Assembly: GCA_018376905.1 (NCBI GenBank) | Contig: JAHAAK010000010.1 | Location: 1 to 64,000, forward strand | From: Collinsella sp. | Lineage (GTDB): Bacteria > Actinomycetota > Coriobacteriia > Coriobacteriales > Coriobacteriaceae | Length of the DNA stretch: 64,000 bases | Direction: 5' to 3' | In this document: positions 31,504-39,320 of the stretch, piece after piece | Layout of the letters: the number at the start of each line of letters is the position of its first letter | How positions within the stretch are numbered: position 1 is the first letter of the stretch | Translations under genes and position numbers: made by a program | Notes under the pieces: model-generated | Seen by the model: only the letters and a program-made list of their open reading frames with translations | Databases searched by the model: none | Told to the model about the DNA's origin: nothing

Positions 31504-32211
31504 GTGACTGACCACGTTTTAGACCGAGCGCATCTGGCCGAAGCCGTTGGCAACGATATTGCCGACATGGCCCATTTTTGGATGCTGCGGAAGTTTCAGT
31601 TTTTGGAGCCGGCGCGCGAGCAGTTCGAGATCATTGTCGACCCGTGGCTCGGCTATTGCACCGAGCCTTCCCAAAACGAAATCATGGCCTACAACATGGC
31701 ATTTACCGATTGGCTGCTCTTCGAGCGCCCCTATCGCCATGGCAAGACGCTGCTCGAGCTGTATGTTGATGAGCCGCCGGCATCGCTTTCGCCTGCCTCG
31801 CTCAAGCGGCTCGAGCAGGTATGCGACACGCAGTATTTCTCGCGCTTTGGCATTTTGGACAAGGATCCTGCGACTGGTATGGTCGCGCTGAAGGACACAC
31901 GCACCGACCGTCGCTTTGACGTCTACGATCCGCATATCGTGCAAAAGGAGCATTGGAGCGACGGAGCGATTGCGGTGCGCCTCGCCTGCGTCGACGATGT
32001 CTGGCTGACGGCGGGACAACTCTATCTGTATGACATCGCACGCCTGAGTGACACGGCGGTCGATGGGCCTGGTGCGGTGCATCCGGAGGACCTGCAGGAT
32101 GGCTTTGACACCTCGTGCATCAGTTTCTTCTTGCGTCTGGTCCGCGACATCATGGGCGCCCAGGGGCGGTACGTAAAGTCGCTCAACATCTACGAGCAGG
32201 AGTGGGAGTAG
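31504..32211 (+). CDS. hypothetical protein, 235 residues
   Basis: I do not recognise a family. It is acidic and soluble, with no TM segment or signal peptide. Visible features: an N-terminal helical part (DIADMAHFWMLRKFQFLEP), WLGYCTEPSQNEIMAYNMAFTDWLLFERPYRHGKTLLELYVDEPP, and a middle part YFSRFGILDKDPATGMVALKDTRTDRRFDVYDPHIVQKEHWSDGAIAVRLACVDDVWLTAGQLYLYD that looks like a small beta domain. GTG start at 31504 with SD gaggagga. Followed by two repeat copies. Confidence 0.72.
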   Translation: MTDHVLDRAHLAEAVGNDIADMAHFWMLRKFQFLEPAREQFEIIVDPWLGYCTEPSQNEIMAYNMAFTDWLLFERPYRHGKTLLELYVDEPPASLSPASLKRLEQVCDTQYFSRFGILDKDPATGMVALKDTRTDRRFDVYDPHIVQKEHWSDGAIAVRLACVDDVWLTAGQLYLYDIARLSDTAVDGPGAVHPEDLQDGFDTSCISFFLRLVRDIMGAQGRYVKSLNIYEQEWE

Positions 32212-32247
32212 GGGATGTGGCTGGTGTCGCCCTGCTGCCCTGACTTT

Positions 32248-32304
32248 GTCTCAATCTGTAACGTTTGGCGGCTGTTTGGGCCCGTAACTGTTACAGATCG
32301 AGAC
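32248..32304. repeat. 57-bp palindromic repeat, copy 2 (upstream pair)
   Basis: Arms gtctcaatctgtaac (32248-32262) and gttacagatcgagac (32290-32304), 27-nt spacer. 23 nt separate it from copy 3. Confidence 0.92.
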
Positions 32305-32327
32305 GGAAGGTTGGCGGCTGCCGAAAG

Positions 32328-32384
32328 ATCTTGTTCTGTAACAACTAGAGGCTCAAAGACTGTCTTCCTGTTACAGATCAAGAC
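32328..32384. repeat. 57-bp palindromic repeat, copy 3 (upstream pair)
   Basis: Arms atcttgttctgtaac and gttacagatcaagac. It ends 20 nt before the nuclease start, within its 5' untranslated region. Offset from copy 2 is 80 bp. Confidence 0.9.
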
Positions 32385-32404
32385 ATTTGTCAGCGGAGGC
32401 AACG

Positions 32405-33481
32405 GTGACGATGGTCCATTTGTCTGACGTGGTGGTGATGAAAGTGCCTAATACCGTTCTCAAACACAAACATGCGACTCGCAACACGTTGGCGCGGAAT
32501 AGGATGCTCGCGCGGCTCGCGGAGACGGCCAAGCAAGGTGCGCTGCTCGCAACGCATGACAATACCGAGCTCATGTGGCTGCGACGCCATGTTGGAACCG
32601 ACGATATCGCGGAGCCCGAGCCGTACCTGTTCTGTTTTCAGCATGATTGGGATGCATTGACGCCGGCGGAGCGAGCGCTGAGGACTATCAAAGGGCTTGC
32701 GAAATTTCATCCCGATTGGGCGTTTTGGGGATATGACGCCGCGCTGATATGGGGTCTGGAGGTGCCGAATGATCTGCTCGGGCCGCGTTTCCTTGTTAAG
32801 ACTTGCTGTTCGGTGACGTTGAGCGGCGGGTGCAGGTTGTTGCGTCCGCAGATTGCGGGCGCGCTCGAGCGCGTCGACGGCGTGCGGGTGACGTCGTTTT
32901 GGCGCACGGCGGAGGATTGCTTGCTGCGTGCGCCGTTCTCCTACGGGTTGGCGATTGCCGATTCTGCACTGCGGGTGAAAGACGTATCACGTGGGGATTT
33001 GTGCGAGCGCCTCCGCGCCGATTGCGAGGGCAGGCGAGGGTATCGCAGGGCACAGGCGATTGCGTCGTATGCGGACGGGCTGTCCGAAAACGGCGGCGAG
33101 TCTCGGTTCCGAGCGTTCTTTATTGCGTACGGCTTTCCGGTTCCGGAGCTGCAGGTGGAGTTTCGCGACCCGCTCGATCCGAGCCAGGTGTTTCGCGTCG
33201 ACTTTTTTTGGCGGCTCGAGGAGGGAACGTGCGTGATTGGCGAGCTGGACGGTAAGGGGAAGTACACCCTGCAGAGCGGCGAGGCCCGGGAGCCGGTCGA
33301 CCCATTCGTGGCAGAGCGTCAGCGGGAATCTCATCTGACAATGCTCGGGCACAAGGTGCTTCGGTTTACGTTTGATGAGCTCAAGAATCCGGGGAAGCTG
33401 GTTGAGAAGATGAGGCTGGCGGGTATTCCGCGACGGCCCGATTTGGCTGAGGAGTGGAGACGTCGGTGGTATGGGCGCTGA
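32405..33481 (+). CDS. predicted PD-(D/E)XK-type endonuclease (DUF559/Vsr-like C-terminus) flanked by palindrome pairs
   Basis: About 358 residues. The C-terminal 130 residues look like the DUF559/Vsr-like nuclease fold: SRFRAFFIAYGFPVPELQVEFRDP, FRVDFFWRLEEGTCVIGELDGKGKY and RQRESHLTMLGHKVLRFTFDEL. Candidate catalytic residues are D266, E280 and D282. The N-terminal 200 residues match nothing I recognise; an early stretch (KHATRNTLARNRMLARLAETAKQ) could be DNA-binding. GTG 32405 is chosen because ggagg lies 6 nt upstream; ATG 32411 is possible. It ends with the rare TGA. Two copies of the 57-bp palindrome lie on each side, the nearest 20 nt upstream and 8 nt downstream. Confidence 0.7.
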   Translation: MTMVHLSDVVVMKVPNTVLKHKHATRNTLARNRMLARLAETAKQGALLATHDNTELMWLRRHVGTDDIAEPEPYLFCFQHDWDALTPAERALRTIKGLAKFHPDWAFWGYDAALIWGLEVPNDLLGPRFLVKTCCSVTLSGGCRLLRPQIAGALERVDGVRVTSFWRTAEDCLLRAPFSYGLAIADSALRVKDVSRGDLCERLRADCEGRRGYRRAQAIASYADGLSENGGESRFRAFFIAYGFPVPELQVEFRDPLDPSQVFRVDFFWRLEEGTCVIGELDGKGKYTLQSGEAREPVDPFVAERQRESHLTMLGHKVLRFTFDELKNPGKLVEKMRLAGIPRRPDLAEEWRRRWYGR

Positions 33482-33489
33482 GAGGTTTT

Positions 33490-33546
33490 GTCTTGATCTG
33501 TAACGTTTAGAAGTTGTTTGAGTTCGTAATTGTTACAGATCGAGAC
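33490..33546. repeat. 57-bp palindromic repeat, copy 4 (downstream pair)
   Basis: Arms gtcttgatctgtaac and gttacagatcgagac; begins 8 nt after the nuclease stop codon. Confidence 0.92.
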
Positions 33547-33570
33547 AAACCGGTGAAACGTCGACCGAAT

Positions 33571-33627
33571 GTCTCGATCTGTAACATCAAGGGGCCCAAC
33601 AACCCTGTATCTGTTACAGATCGAGAT
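33571..33627. repeat. 57-bp palindromic repeat, copy 5 (downstream pair)
   Basis: Arms gtctcgatctgtaac and gttacagatcgagat; 24 nt after copy 4 (offset 81 bp). The 24-nt linker starts aaaccg and ends aat, like the linker between copies 7 and 8. Confidence 0.92.
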
Positions 33628-33776
33628 ATTTCCCTGGTGTCGCTGGGGTGGGACTGCAGCATATTCCGTCTCCCACATCCCCTCTTCCCTCCGTTAACCG
33701 ATGCGTCTGCAGCAATCCAGCGGGACTAGGTGATAATGGACAAATGTTCAAGTTAATTGCGAGGGAGGAGCTCGAT

Positions 33777-35147
33777 ATGGCGTCTGCCGATCGTTCCACG
33801 TTGTTTATCAATGCGACCGTCCTGGATGGTTCGGAGCATATGGAGCCGCAACCCGATATGGCCGTGACTGTTGAGCGCGGTGTCATCACGTGGATGGGGC
33901 CGAGTGCTGTGGCGCAGGCACCTGCAGGTGCCGAGGTCATCGACCTGGCAGGTGCGTATCTCATGCCCGGTCTCATCAATATGCATGTGCATCTGTGCGG
34001 TTCGGGCAAGCCGGTTTCGGCGGGCGATGCGGGCGCGCTGATGAAGAAGCTCGATAATCCCGTGGGGCGCGCCATCGTGCGCCATATTCTTAAGGGCAGC
34101 GCCCAACAACAACTGGCAAGCGGCGTGACCACGGTGCGCGGCGCGGGCGACCCACTGTTTGCCGACATCGCCGTTCGTAATGCCATCGACGCCGGCAAGT
34201 ATCAAGGTCCTCGCCTGGTGGCGCCGGGAACGGGCGTCACGGTGCCGGGCGGCCATGGTGCGGGCTTGTTCGCCCAGGTGGCAAACAGTCCCGCCGAGGC
34301 AGCCGAACAGGTGCGCGACCTGTATGCGCGCGGTGCCGACGTCATTAAGCTGTTCGTAACGGGCGGTGTGTTCGATGCGACCGAGGTGGGCGAGCCGGGC
34401 GTGCTGCGTATGCCGGTGGAGGTTGCCGCGGCGGCGTGCAAGGCGGCGCACGATATGGGCCTTCCGGTCATGGCCCATGTCGAGAGTACCGAGGGTGTGA
34501 AGGTTGCGCTTGAGGCCGGCGTTGACACGATTGAGCACGGCGCTCCGTTGACGTCCGAGATTCTGGAGCTGTACCGTGGCACCGCGGGCACGCAGCTCGA
34601 GGGGCGTGCGCCCAGCGTTACCTGCACTATCAGCCCGGCGCTGCCGTTTGTATTGCTCGACCCGGAAAAGACCCATTCGACCGATACACAAAAGAAGAAC
34701 GGCGACATCGTGTGCTCGGGCATCATCGAGAGCGCCCGTGCCGCACTGGAAGCTGGCGTTAAGGTGGGCCTTGGCACGGACTCGAGCTGCCCGTTCGTGA
34801 CGCAGTACGACATGTGGCGTGAGGTGGCCTATTTTGCCAAGTACGTGGGTGTGAGTAACGCCTTCGCGCTGCATACGGCCACGCAGGTCAATGCCGAGCT
34901 GCTGGGGCTGGGCGGCGAGACCGGCACAATCGAGTGCGGCAAGGCCGCCGATATCCTGGTGACGCGCAAGAATCCGCTCGATGACCTGTGCGCACTGCGT
35001 GAGCCGATGCACGTGATGTGCCGTGGTGATCTGGTGCGCAAACTCAAGGTGAAGCGTATTCCCGAGGTGGACGCCGAGCTCGACGCGATTATGGCCATGC
35101 CTGCCGAGGCGTTGGCCGAGGAGCTTGCCCGCGATGGCGTGGCGTAA
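33777..35147 (+). CDS. amidohydrolase family protein (imidazolonepropionase/prolidase-like)
   Basis: 456 residues of the metal-dependent amidohydrolase superfamily: N-terminal beta-sandwich (TLFINATVLDG, MAVTVERGVITWMG), metal-binding LMPGLINMHVHL (HxH), a likely carboxylated-lysine region DVIKLFVTGGV, HVESTEG and TIEHGAPL (further ligands), and GLGTDSSCPFVT, then GTIECGKAADILV. The fold is that of Xaa-Pro dipeptidase or imidazolonepropionase-like enzymes; the substrate cannot be read from sequence. ATG 33777 follows gagggaggag. Monocistronic, ended by the terminator at 35198. Confidence 0.88.
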   Translation: MASADRSTLFINATVLDGSEHMEPQPDMAVTVERGVITWMGPSAVAQAPAGAEVIDLAGAYLMPGLINMHVHLCGSGKPVSAGDAGALMKKLDNPVGRAIVRHILKGSAQQQLASGVTTVRGAGDPLFADIAVRNAIDAGKYQGPRLVAPGTGVTVPGGHGAGLFAQVANSPAEAAEQVRDLYARGADVIKLFVTGGVFDATEVGEPGVLRMPVEVAAAACKAAHDMGLPVMAHVESTEGVKVALEAGVDTIEHGAPLTSEILELYRGTAGTQLEGRAPSVTCTISPALPFVLLDPEKTHSTDTQKKNGDIVCSGIIESARAALEAGVKVGLGTDSSCPFVTQYDMWREVAYFAKYVGVSNAFALHTATQVNAELLGLGGETGTIECGKAADILVTRKNPLDDLCALREPMHVMCRGDLVRKLKVKRIPEVDAELDAIMAMPAEALAEELARDGVA

Positions 35148-35166
35148 GCGCGCGATATGGCGATGC

Positions 35167-35189
35167 GACAAAGGGACAATCCTTTTGTC
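35167..35189. repeat. short GGGAC-type hairpin
   Basis: gacaaagg pairs with ccttttgtc around gacaat. It contains aagggacaa, in line with the other gggac hairpins. Confidence 0.45.
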
Positions 35190-35197
35190 ATAATCAG

Positions 35198-35234
35198 AAA
35201 AAGCCGAGGTCCCAGTGCGAGGCCTCGGCTTTTA
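35198..35234. terminator. bidirectional terminator
   Basis: aaagccgagg/cctcggctttt, 10-bp stem and T/A tracts on both sides, between the plus-strand amidohydrolase gene and the minus-strand gene at 35255. Confidence 0.85.
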
Positions 35235-35254
35235 TTTGTCCCATGGTATGGCGG

Positions 35255-35728
35255 CTATGAGCGCGTCTCCATCTTGGCATGGCACTTGGGGCAGGTGACG
35301 CGGATCTTGCCTTTGCCCTTGGGAACGGAGAGCATCTGGCCGCAGTTGGGGCACTTGAGATAGGCCGTGGTCTTGCGGCCCTTCCACATCTTCTTGGCTG
35401 TGCGCTTGGCACGTTCAAAGTCTTCCTTGCTAGTACCGGCTGCGCGCGAGGCGTTGGCCGCTGCAGCTCCGCCGCCCAAGCTAGCTACAAACTTGCCCAA
35501 GCCGGGTACGTTTGCAGTCGCGGCGACAAAGGCCTCGTTCTCCTTGCGACGTGCATCGATATTTTTGGACAGGCCGCGCAGCACGCCAATCACGATTACG
35601 GCGATGGCAATCCAGCTGAGCCACTGGATACGAGCCATCGAACCGATCATGGCGATGATAATGCCTGCGAAGCCCATCACGATGGTGAGTTCGTCAGCGC
35701 CATTGCGGCCCTTCATAAAGTCATTCAT
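35255..35728 (-). CDS. small membrane protein with C-terminal zinc ribbon
   Basis: 157 residues: two TM segments (ELTIVMGFAGIIIAMIGSMA and QWLSWIAIAVIVIGVLRGL), a basic Ala/Gly-rich linker (GGGAAAANASRAAGTSKEDFERAKRTAKKMW), then a four-cysteine ribbon YLKCPNCGQMLSVPKGKGKIRVTCPKCHAKMETRS. Function unknown; zinc-ribbon membrane proteins of this shape are common and poorly characterised. It lies downstream of csoR but is separated by a repeat, so I do not place it in the copper operon. Confidence 0.75.
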   Translation of the reverse strand: MNDFMKGRNGADELTIVMGFAGIIIAMIGSMARIQWLSWIAIAVIVIGVLRGLSKNIDARRKENEAFVAATANVPGLGKFVASLGGGAAAANASRAAGTSKEDFERAKRTAKKMWKGRKTTAYLKCPNCGQMLSVPKGKGKIRVTCPKCHAKMETRS

Positions 35729-35782
35729 GCAAATTGCCTTTCATTCGATATGCCGCACGCCTTTATACCCGATTTAGAGCAA

Positions 35783-35864
35783 GGGGGACAGGTTAATCTG
35801 CACCAATGTGGTGCAAACGTACCTGTCCCCGGAATACCAAGACGGTGCAAAGAAGTCTGTCCCC
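35783..35864. repeat. GGGAC-type palindrome with extra half unit
   Basis: gggggacaggt..aatctgcacca pairs with tggtgcaaacgtacctgtcccc (35783-35830); a further half (ggtgcaaagaagtctgtcccc) follows to 35864. Sits between the 35255 gene and csoR. Confidence 0.7.
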
Positions 35865-35874
35865 AATGCCCCAA

Positions 35875-36147
35875 TTACTTGGAGAGTTTGTCGACGACGC
35901 GTTCGATTTCGGCGAGCTTGGCGGCTTTGAGGTCTTCGTCGCCCGATTCGATTGCCGAAGTCACGCAGCCCTCGATATGCGCCTTGAGCACGTCGGCGTT
36001 AATGCGCGCGAGGAGCGCCTGTGTGGCCATGAGCTGCGTGGAAATATCGACGCAGTAGCGGTCCTCATCGACCATCCGCAGGATGCCGTCGATCTGACCG
36101 CGTGCCGTCTTGAGCATGCGGGTCACCGATTTATGGTCTGCCATCAT
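35875..36147 (-). CDS. csoR: CsoR-family copper-sensing transcriptional repressor
   Basis: 90 residues, an all-helical CsoR/FrmR protein: RMLKTARGQIDGILRMVDEDRYCVDISTQLMATQALLARINADVLKAHIEGCVTSAI. The cysteine of YCVDI, the histidine of LKAHIEGC and the cysteine that follows are the Cu(I)-binding C-H-C set. It should repress the operon by binding its operator upstream of copA and release it when Cu(I) binds. Last gene of copA-copZ-csoR. Start ATG 36147 (an adjacent in-frame ATG is 3 nt in), SD gagg. Confidence 0.92.
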   Translation of the reverse strand: MMADHKSVTRMLKTARGQIDGILRMVDEDRYCVDISTQLMATQALLARINADVLKAHIEGCVTSAIESGDEDLKAAKLAEIERVVDKLSK

Positions 36148-36195
36148 AGCGGGTCCTCGTTTCTGGTCGATGGGGTCGAATGCTTCTGGTAGCTG

Positions 36196-36417
36196 CTACG
36201 CGGCGGCCACGGACAGGGCGTGGAACTTCTCGCCCGCGGCCTCGACAGCGGCGGCGAGCTGCTCGGCGGTCACGGTGTCGGCGCACTCCACTTGGACGGT
36301 CTGGGTCTCGTGATCGGCGTCGGCGTCGGTCACGCCGGCTACGTTGAGCAGCGCCGTCTCGACGGTGGCGTCGCAGTGGCCGCACATGAGGCCGGAAGTC
36401 TTGATTGTGAAACGCAT
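36196..36417 (-). CDS. copZ: copper chaperone, heavy-metal-associated domain protein
   Basis: 73 residues: a single HMA fold with the CxxC Cu(I) site in SGLMCGHCDATVETALLNVAGV near residues 10-30 and a short C-terminal tail. It would shuttle Cu(I) to CopA and CsoR. The ATG at 36417 (reading leftward) has an agagagga SD; open frame extends upstream but into the structured intercistronic region. In the copA-copZ-csoR operon. Confidence 0.9.
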   Translation of the reverse strand: MRFTIKTSGLMCGHCDATVETALLNVAGVTDADADHETQTVQVECADTVTAEQLAAAVEAAGEKFHALSVAAA

Positions 36418-36442
36418 GGGTATTCCTCTCTGTTGTGTCGGC

Positions 36443-36536
36443 TTTCCCAGGCACCCGACCTTGACCTTCAAGCCGTCGCTCGCGTACCAAAGTACGCGTC
36501 GCTCCTCTTTCAGGTCAATCTCGGGCACCTGGAAAA
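36443..36536 (-). repeat. 94-nt hairpin between copA and copZ
   Basis: About 25-nt arms (36443-36467 and 36512-36536) match at 20 positions, and an inner stem gcgtac/gtacgc closes around caaa. It lies after the copA stop and before the copZ SD. There is no U tract within the stem-loop on the minus strand, so it may stabilise copA mRNA or tune the copA:copZ ratio. Confidence 0.6.
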
Positions 36537-36564
36537 CCCGTTCTAAATGGACTTAATGGTGATC

Positions 36565-38907
36565 CTATTTTGCCACTTTGGGCTTAAAGGATTTTAGGCG
36601 CAGAGCGTTGCTTACGACACATACGCTCGACAGGCTCATGGCCGCGGCGCCAAACATCGGCGAGAGCTGCCACCCGGTGAGCGGGAAGAACACGCCCGCC
36701 GCCAGCGGAATGCCGATGCCGTTGTAGAACAGCGCCCAGAACAGGTCCTGCTTGATGTTGCGGATCGTGGCGCGCGAAAGCTCGATGGCGCGGGCGACGT
36801 CCATGAGGTCGCTGCGCATGAGTACCACGTCGGCGCCCTCCTTGGCGATGTCGGCGCCGGTGCCGATAGCAAGGCCCACGTCGGCGCGCGCCAGGGCGGG
36901 GGAGTCGTTGATGCCGTCGCCCACCATGGCGACCTTACTGCCCGCATCCTGCAGCTCGCGCACGTGGCGCTCCTTGTCGGCGGGAAGCACGTCGGCGATG
37001 ACCTGCTTGCTGGTCAGTCCCACGCGGCGGGCGATGGCCTCGGCCGTCACGTGGTTGTCGCCGGTGAGCATGCGCACGTCGACGCCAAGCGAGCGCAGTG
37101 CGGCGATGGCCCCGGCGCTCGTCTCCTTGACCTCGTCAGCCACGGCAATGGTGCCGGCAAGCTCGCCGTTCTTGGCAAAGAACAGCGGCGTCTTGCCCTC
37201 GGCGGCAAATTGTTCGGCAAGACCCGCGGGCACGGTAACGCCCAGCTCGTCCATCAGGCGTACGTTGCCGGCTGCAATGGCGTTTTGCCCCTCGCGCGCC
37301 GTAACGCCTCGCCCGGGCACGGCAGTAAAGTCCTCGACCATGCGCGCGACGATCCCGCGTGTCTCACACTCGGCCATAATCGCCTCGGCCAGCGGGTGCT
37401 CGCTCGAGCGCTCCAACGCGGCGGCCAACTTGAGCAGCGCCTTTTCGCTCATGGCGGGCGAGCCGTCAGCGCGCGTGGCTACCACGATATTGGTCACGGC
37501 AGGCTTGCCGCGGGTGACCGTGCCCGTCTTATCGAGCACCACGGTGCCCACGCTGCGCAGGTTCTCCAGCGCCTCGGCGCTCTTAAACAGAATGCCCATC
37601 TCGGCGCCCTTGCCGGTGCCGACCATAATGGCGACGGGCGTGGCCAGGCCCAGCGCGCACGGGCAGCTGATCACCAGCACAGCGACGGCGGAGGTGAGCG
37701 CCTCATTCACGTCGCTGGTCAGTGCCATCCACACCACAAAGGTCACGGCCGAGATCACGAATACCACAGGCACGAACACGCCGGCGACCTTGTCGGCCAG
37801 TCGAGCAATGGGTGCCTTGGTGGCGTTGGCGTCCTCGACGAGCTGGATAATCTTGGCGAGCGACGTGTCAGCGCCCACACGCGTAGCGCGGAAGGTAAAC
37901 GATCCGGTGCGGTTGACGGTGGCGGCGTTGACGGTGGCGCCGGCGGTCTTCTCCACGGGGATGGACTCGCCGGTCAGTGCGCTTTCGTCCACGGCCGAAG
38001 CGCCCTCGAGTACCACGCCGTCGACAGGGATGGACTCGCCGGGGCGCACACGCAGCACCTGGCCGGGCAGAATGGCATCGACATCGACGGTGGTCTCGGT
38101 ACCGTCGACGGCCACGACGGTCGCGGTCTTGGGCGCCAGGTCAATGAGCGCCTCGATGGCGCCGCCAGTCTTGGATTTGCTGCGCGTCTCGAGATATTTG
38201 CCTACGGTGACGAGCGACAAGATCGTGCCGGCGCTCTCAAAATACAGGTTGTCCATGCTCGTCATCATGGCCTCGTGGACCTGACCCGCGGCTAGCTGGT
38301 CGGCCATGATGAACATGGCGTAGAGCGACCAGGCGATGGACGCGGTGGCGCCCACGGCAATAAGGGCGTCCATGGTAGGCGCGCCGTGCGTAAGCGATTT
38401 AAACCCGTTGATAAAGTATGCGTCGTTGACGTAGACGATGGGAATGAGCAGGACGAGCTCGGTGAGCGCGAGCGTCATGCTGTGGGTGTGGTCGGTGAAG
38501 ACGCCGGGCAGTGGCCAACCGAGCATGTGCCCCATGCCTATGTAGAACAGTGGGATGAGGAAGATGATCGAGATGATGAGGCGGGTGCGCATGGCAGAGG
38601 CGGCGGCCTCCAACTTTTTGGTCGGCGACTCCATATGGGCGGCGCCGGACCTGGCTTGCGCGTTGCCGTTTGAGTTGGCGGCATCGGTGCCCGTGCTAAC
38701 GGGCGAGGCCGAATAACCCGCGCGATCGACGGCGGTACAGATGTCGTCGGGGGAGACCTGCGCGGGGTCGTAGTCGACCAGCATGGAGCCGGCGAGCAGG
38801 TTGACCGCGACGCTTTGGACGCCGTCGAGCTTGCTCACGGCACGGTCCACGTGCGCCTGGCAGGCGGCGCACGTCATGCCGCCCACATCGAACTTATCTT
38901 GAGCCAT
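36565..38907 (-). CDS. copA: copper-exporting P1B-type ATPase CopA
   Basis: 780 residues. One N-terminal HMA domain (FDVGGMTCAACQAHVDRAV, CxxC near 11-14), eight TM helices, metal-binding SCPCALGLATP in TM6, phosphorylation site DKTGTVTRG, HP motif (SSEHPLAEAI) and hinge TGDNHVTAEAIA, GDGINDSPALA. It pumps Cu(I) out of the cytoplasm at the expense of ATP. ATG 38907 follows aaaggag. Most such enzymes in this group have one or two HMA domains. First gene of the cop operon, with a CsoR-type operator upstream. Confidence 0.95.
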   Translation of the reverse strand: MAQDKFDVGGMTCAACQAHVDRAVSKLDGVQSVAVNLLAGSMLVDYDPAQVSPDDICTAVDRAGYSASPVSTGTDAANSNGNAQARSGAAHMESPTKKLEAAASAMRTRLIISIIFLIPLFYIGMGHMLGWPLPGVFTDHTHSMTLALTELVLLIPIVYVNDAYFINGFKSLTHGAPTMDALIAVGATASIAWSLYAMFIMADQLAAGQVHEAMMTSMDNLYFESAGTILSLVTVGKYLETRSKSKTGGAIEALIDLAPKTATVVAVDGTETTVDVDAILPGQVLRVRPGESIPVDGVVLEGASAVDESALTGESIPVEKTAGATVNAATVNRTGSFTFRATRVGADTSLAKIIQLVEDANATKAPIARLADKVAGVFVPVVFVISAVTFVVWMALTSDVNEALTSAVAVLVISCPCALGLATPVAIMVGTGKGAEMGILFKSAEALENLRSVGTVVLDKTGTVTRGKPAVTNIVVATRADGSPAMSEKALLKLAAALERSSEHPLAEAIMAECETRGIVARMVEDFTAVPGRGVTAREGQNAIAAGNVRLMDELGVTVPAGLAEQFAAEGKTPLFFAKNGELAGTIAVADEVKETSAGAIAALRSLGVDVRMLTGDNHVTAEAIARRVGLTSKQVIADVLPADKERHVRELQDAGSKVAMVGDGINDSPALARADVGLAIGTGADIAKEGADVVLMRSDLMDVARAIELSRATIRNIKQDLFWALFYNGIGIPLAAGVFFPLTGWQLSPMFGAAAMSLSSVCVVSNALRLKSFKPKVAK

Positions 38908-38954
38908 GGCTTCTCCTTTCTGTGGCGTAGTGTCGGAAATGTTAACCATCCGAT

Positions 38955-38985
38955 ACTATACACCCATACCCCCTGGGGGTGTCCA
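38955..38985 (-). promoter_or_regulatory. copA promoter
   Basis: On the minus strand tggaca (38985-38980) and tatagt (38960-38955) with a 19-bp spacer. The CsoR-type operator occupies the spacer. Confidence 0.6.
38966..38982. promoter_or_regulatory. CsoR-type operator
   Basis: ataccccctgggggtgt is a near-perfect palindrome with the C-run/G-run of CsoR sites, between the copA -10 and -35. The csoR product of the same operon is the likely ligand. Confidence 0.75.
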
Positions 38986-39060
38986 GTGGAGATTGAAATG
39001 TATGACATTCTGGTATTGGTCGAGGTGATAGCCAGGTCGGCGGACCGTAGCCGGTCTAAT

Positions 39061-39117
39061 GTCTCAATCTGTAACAACTAGACCCGTTTTTGTCGAGTAA
39101 CTGTTACAGATCGAGAC
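39061..39117. repeat. 57-bp palindromic repeat, copy 6 (triple cluster)
   Basis: Arms gtctcaatctgtaac and gttacagatcgagac. Confidence 0.92.
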
Positions 39118-39140
39118 ATTACATCGAGCCACAACTTAAC

Positions 39141-39197
39141 GTCTCAACCTGTAACGCCTAAGGACCGTTTTTCCTGCTAGATGTTACAGATCGAGAC
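39141..39197. repeat. 57-bp palindromic repeat, copy 7 (triple cluster)
   Basis: Arms gtctcaacctgtaac and gttacagatcgagac; offset from copy 6 is 80 bp. Confidence 0.92.
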
Positions 39198-39221
39198 AAA
39201 CCGTCCGCGGTCAACTCAAAT

Positions 39222-39278
39222 GTCTTGATTTGTAACATCTAGAGAGGTTTTTGACCCCTTACTGTTACAGATCGAGAC
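39222..39278. repeat. 57-bp palindromic repeat, copy 8 (triple cluster)
   Basis: Arms gtcttgatttgtaac and gttacagatcgagac; offset from copy 7 is 81 bp. Confidence 0.92.
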
Positions 39279-39320
39279 AATTGCCGGGGAGGGGTCCCGT
39301 CACGGCAAGACGCCCGCCGC

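Larger units (their letters stand above)
38908..39320. other. copA-kinase intergenic region
   Basis: 413 bp holding the copA promoter/operator (38955-38985) and three copies of the 57-bp repeat (39061-39278). No gene. The kinase gene also reads leftward, so the repeats lie just beyond its 3' end and upstream of the copA promoter. Confidence 0.75.

Noticed and set aside
31163..31507. A 114-codon plus-strand frame in the gltD downstream gap
   Set aside because: Starts within a repeat, no SD, no recognisable domain, composition unlike neighbours.
36752..38295. Long plus-strand frames in two phases across copA
   Set aside because: Both are antisense to copA, which has all P-type ATPase motifs.
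39061..39278. Three regularly spaced repeats looked like a tiny CRISPR array
   Set aside because: Repeats are palindromes of 57 bp with 23-24 nt linkers, their inner 27 nt varies, copies are scattered singly elsewhere, and no cas gene is present.
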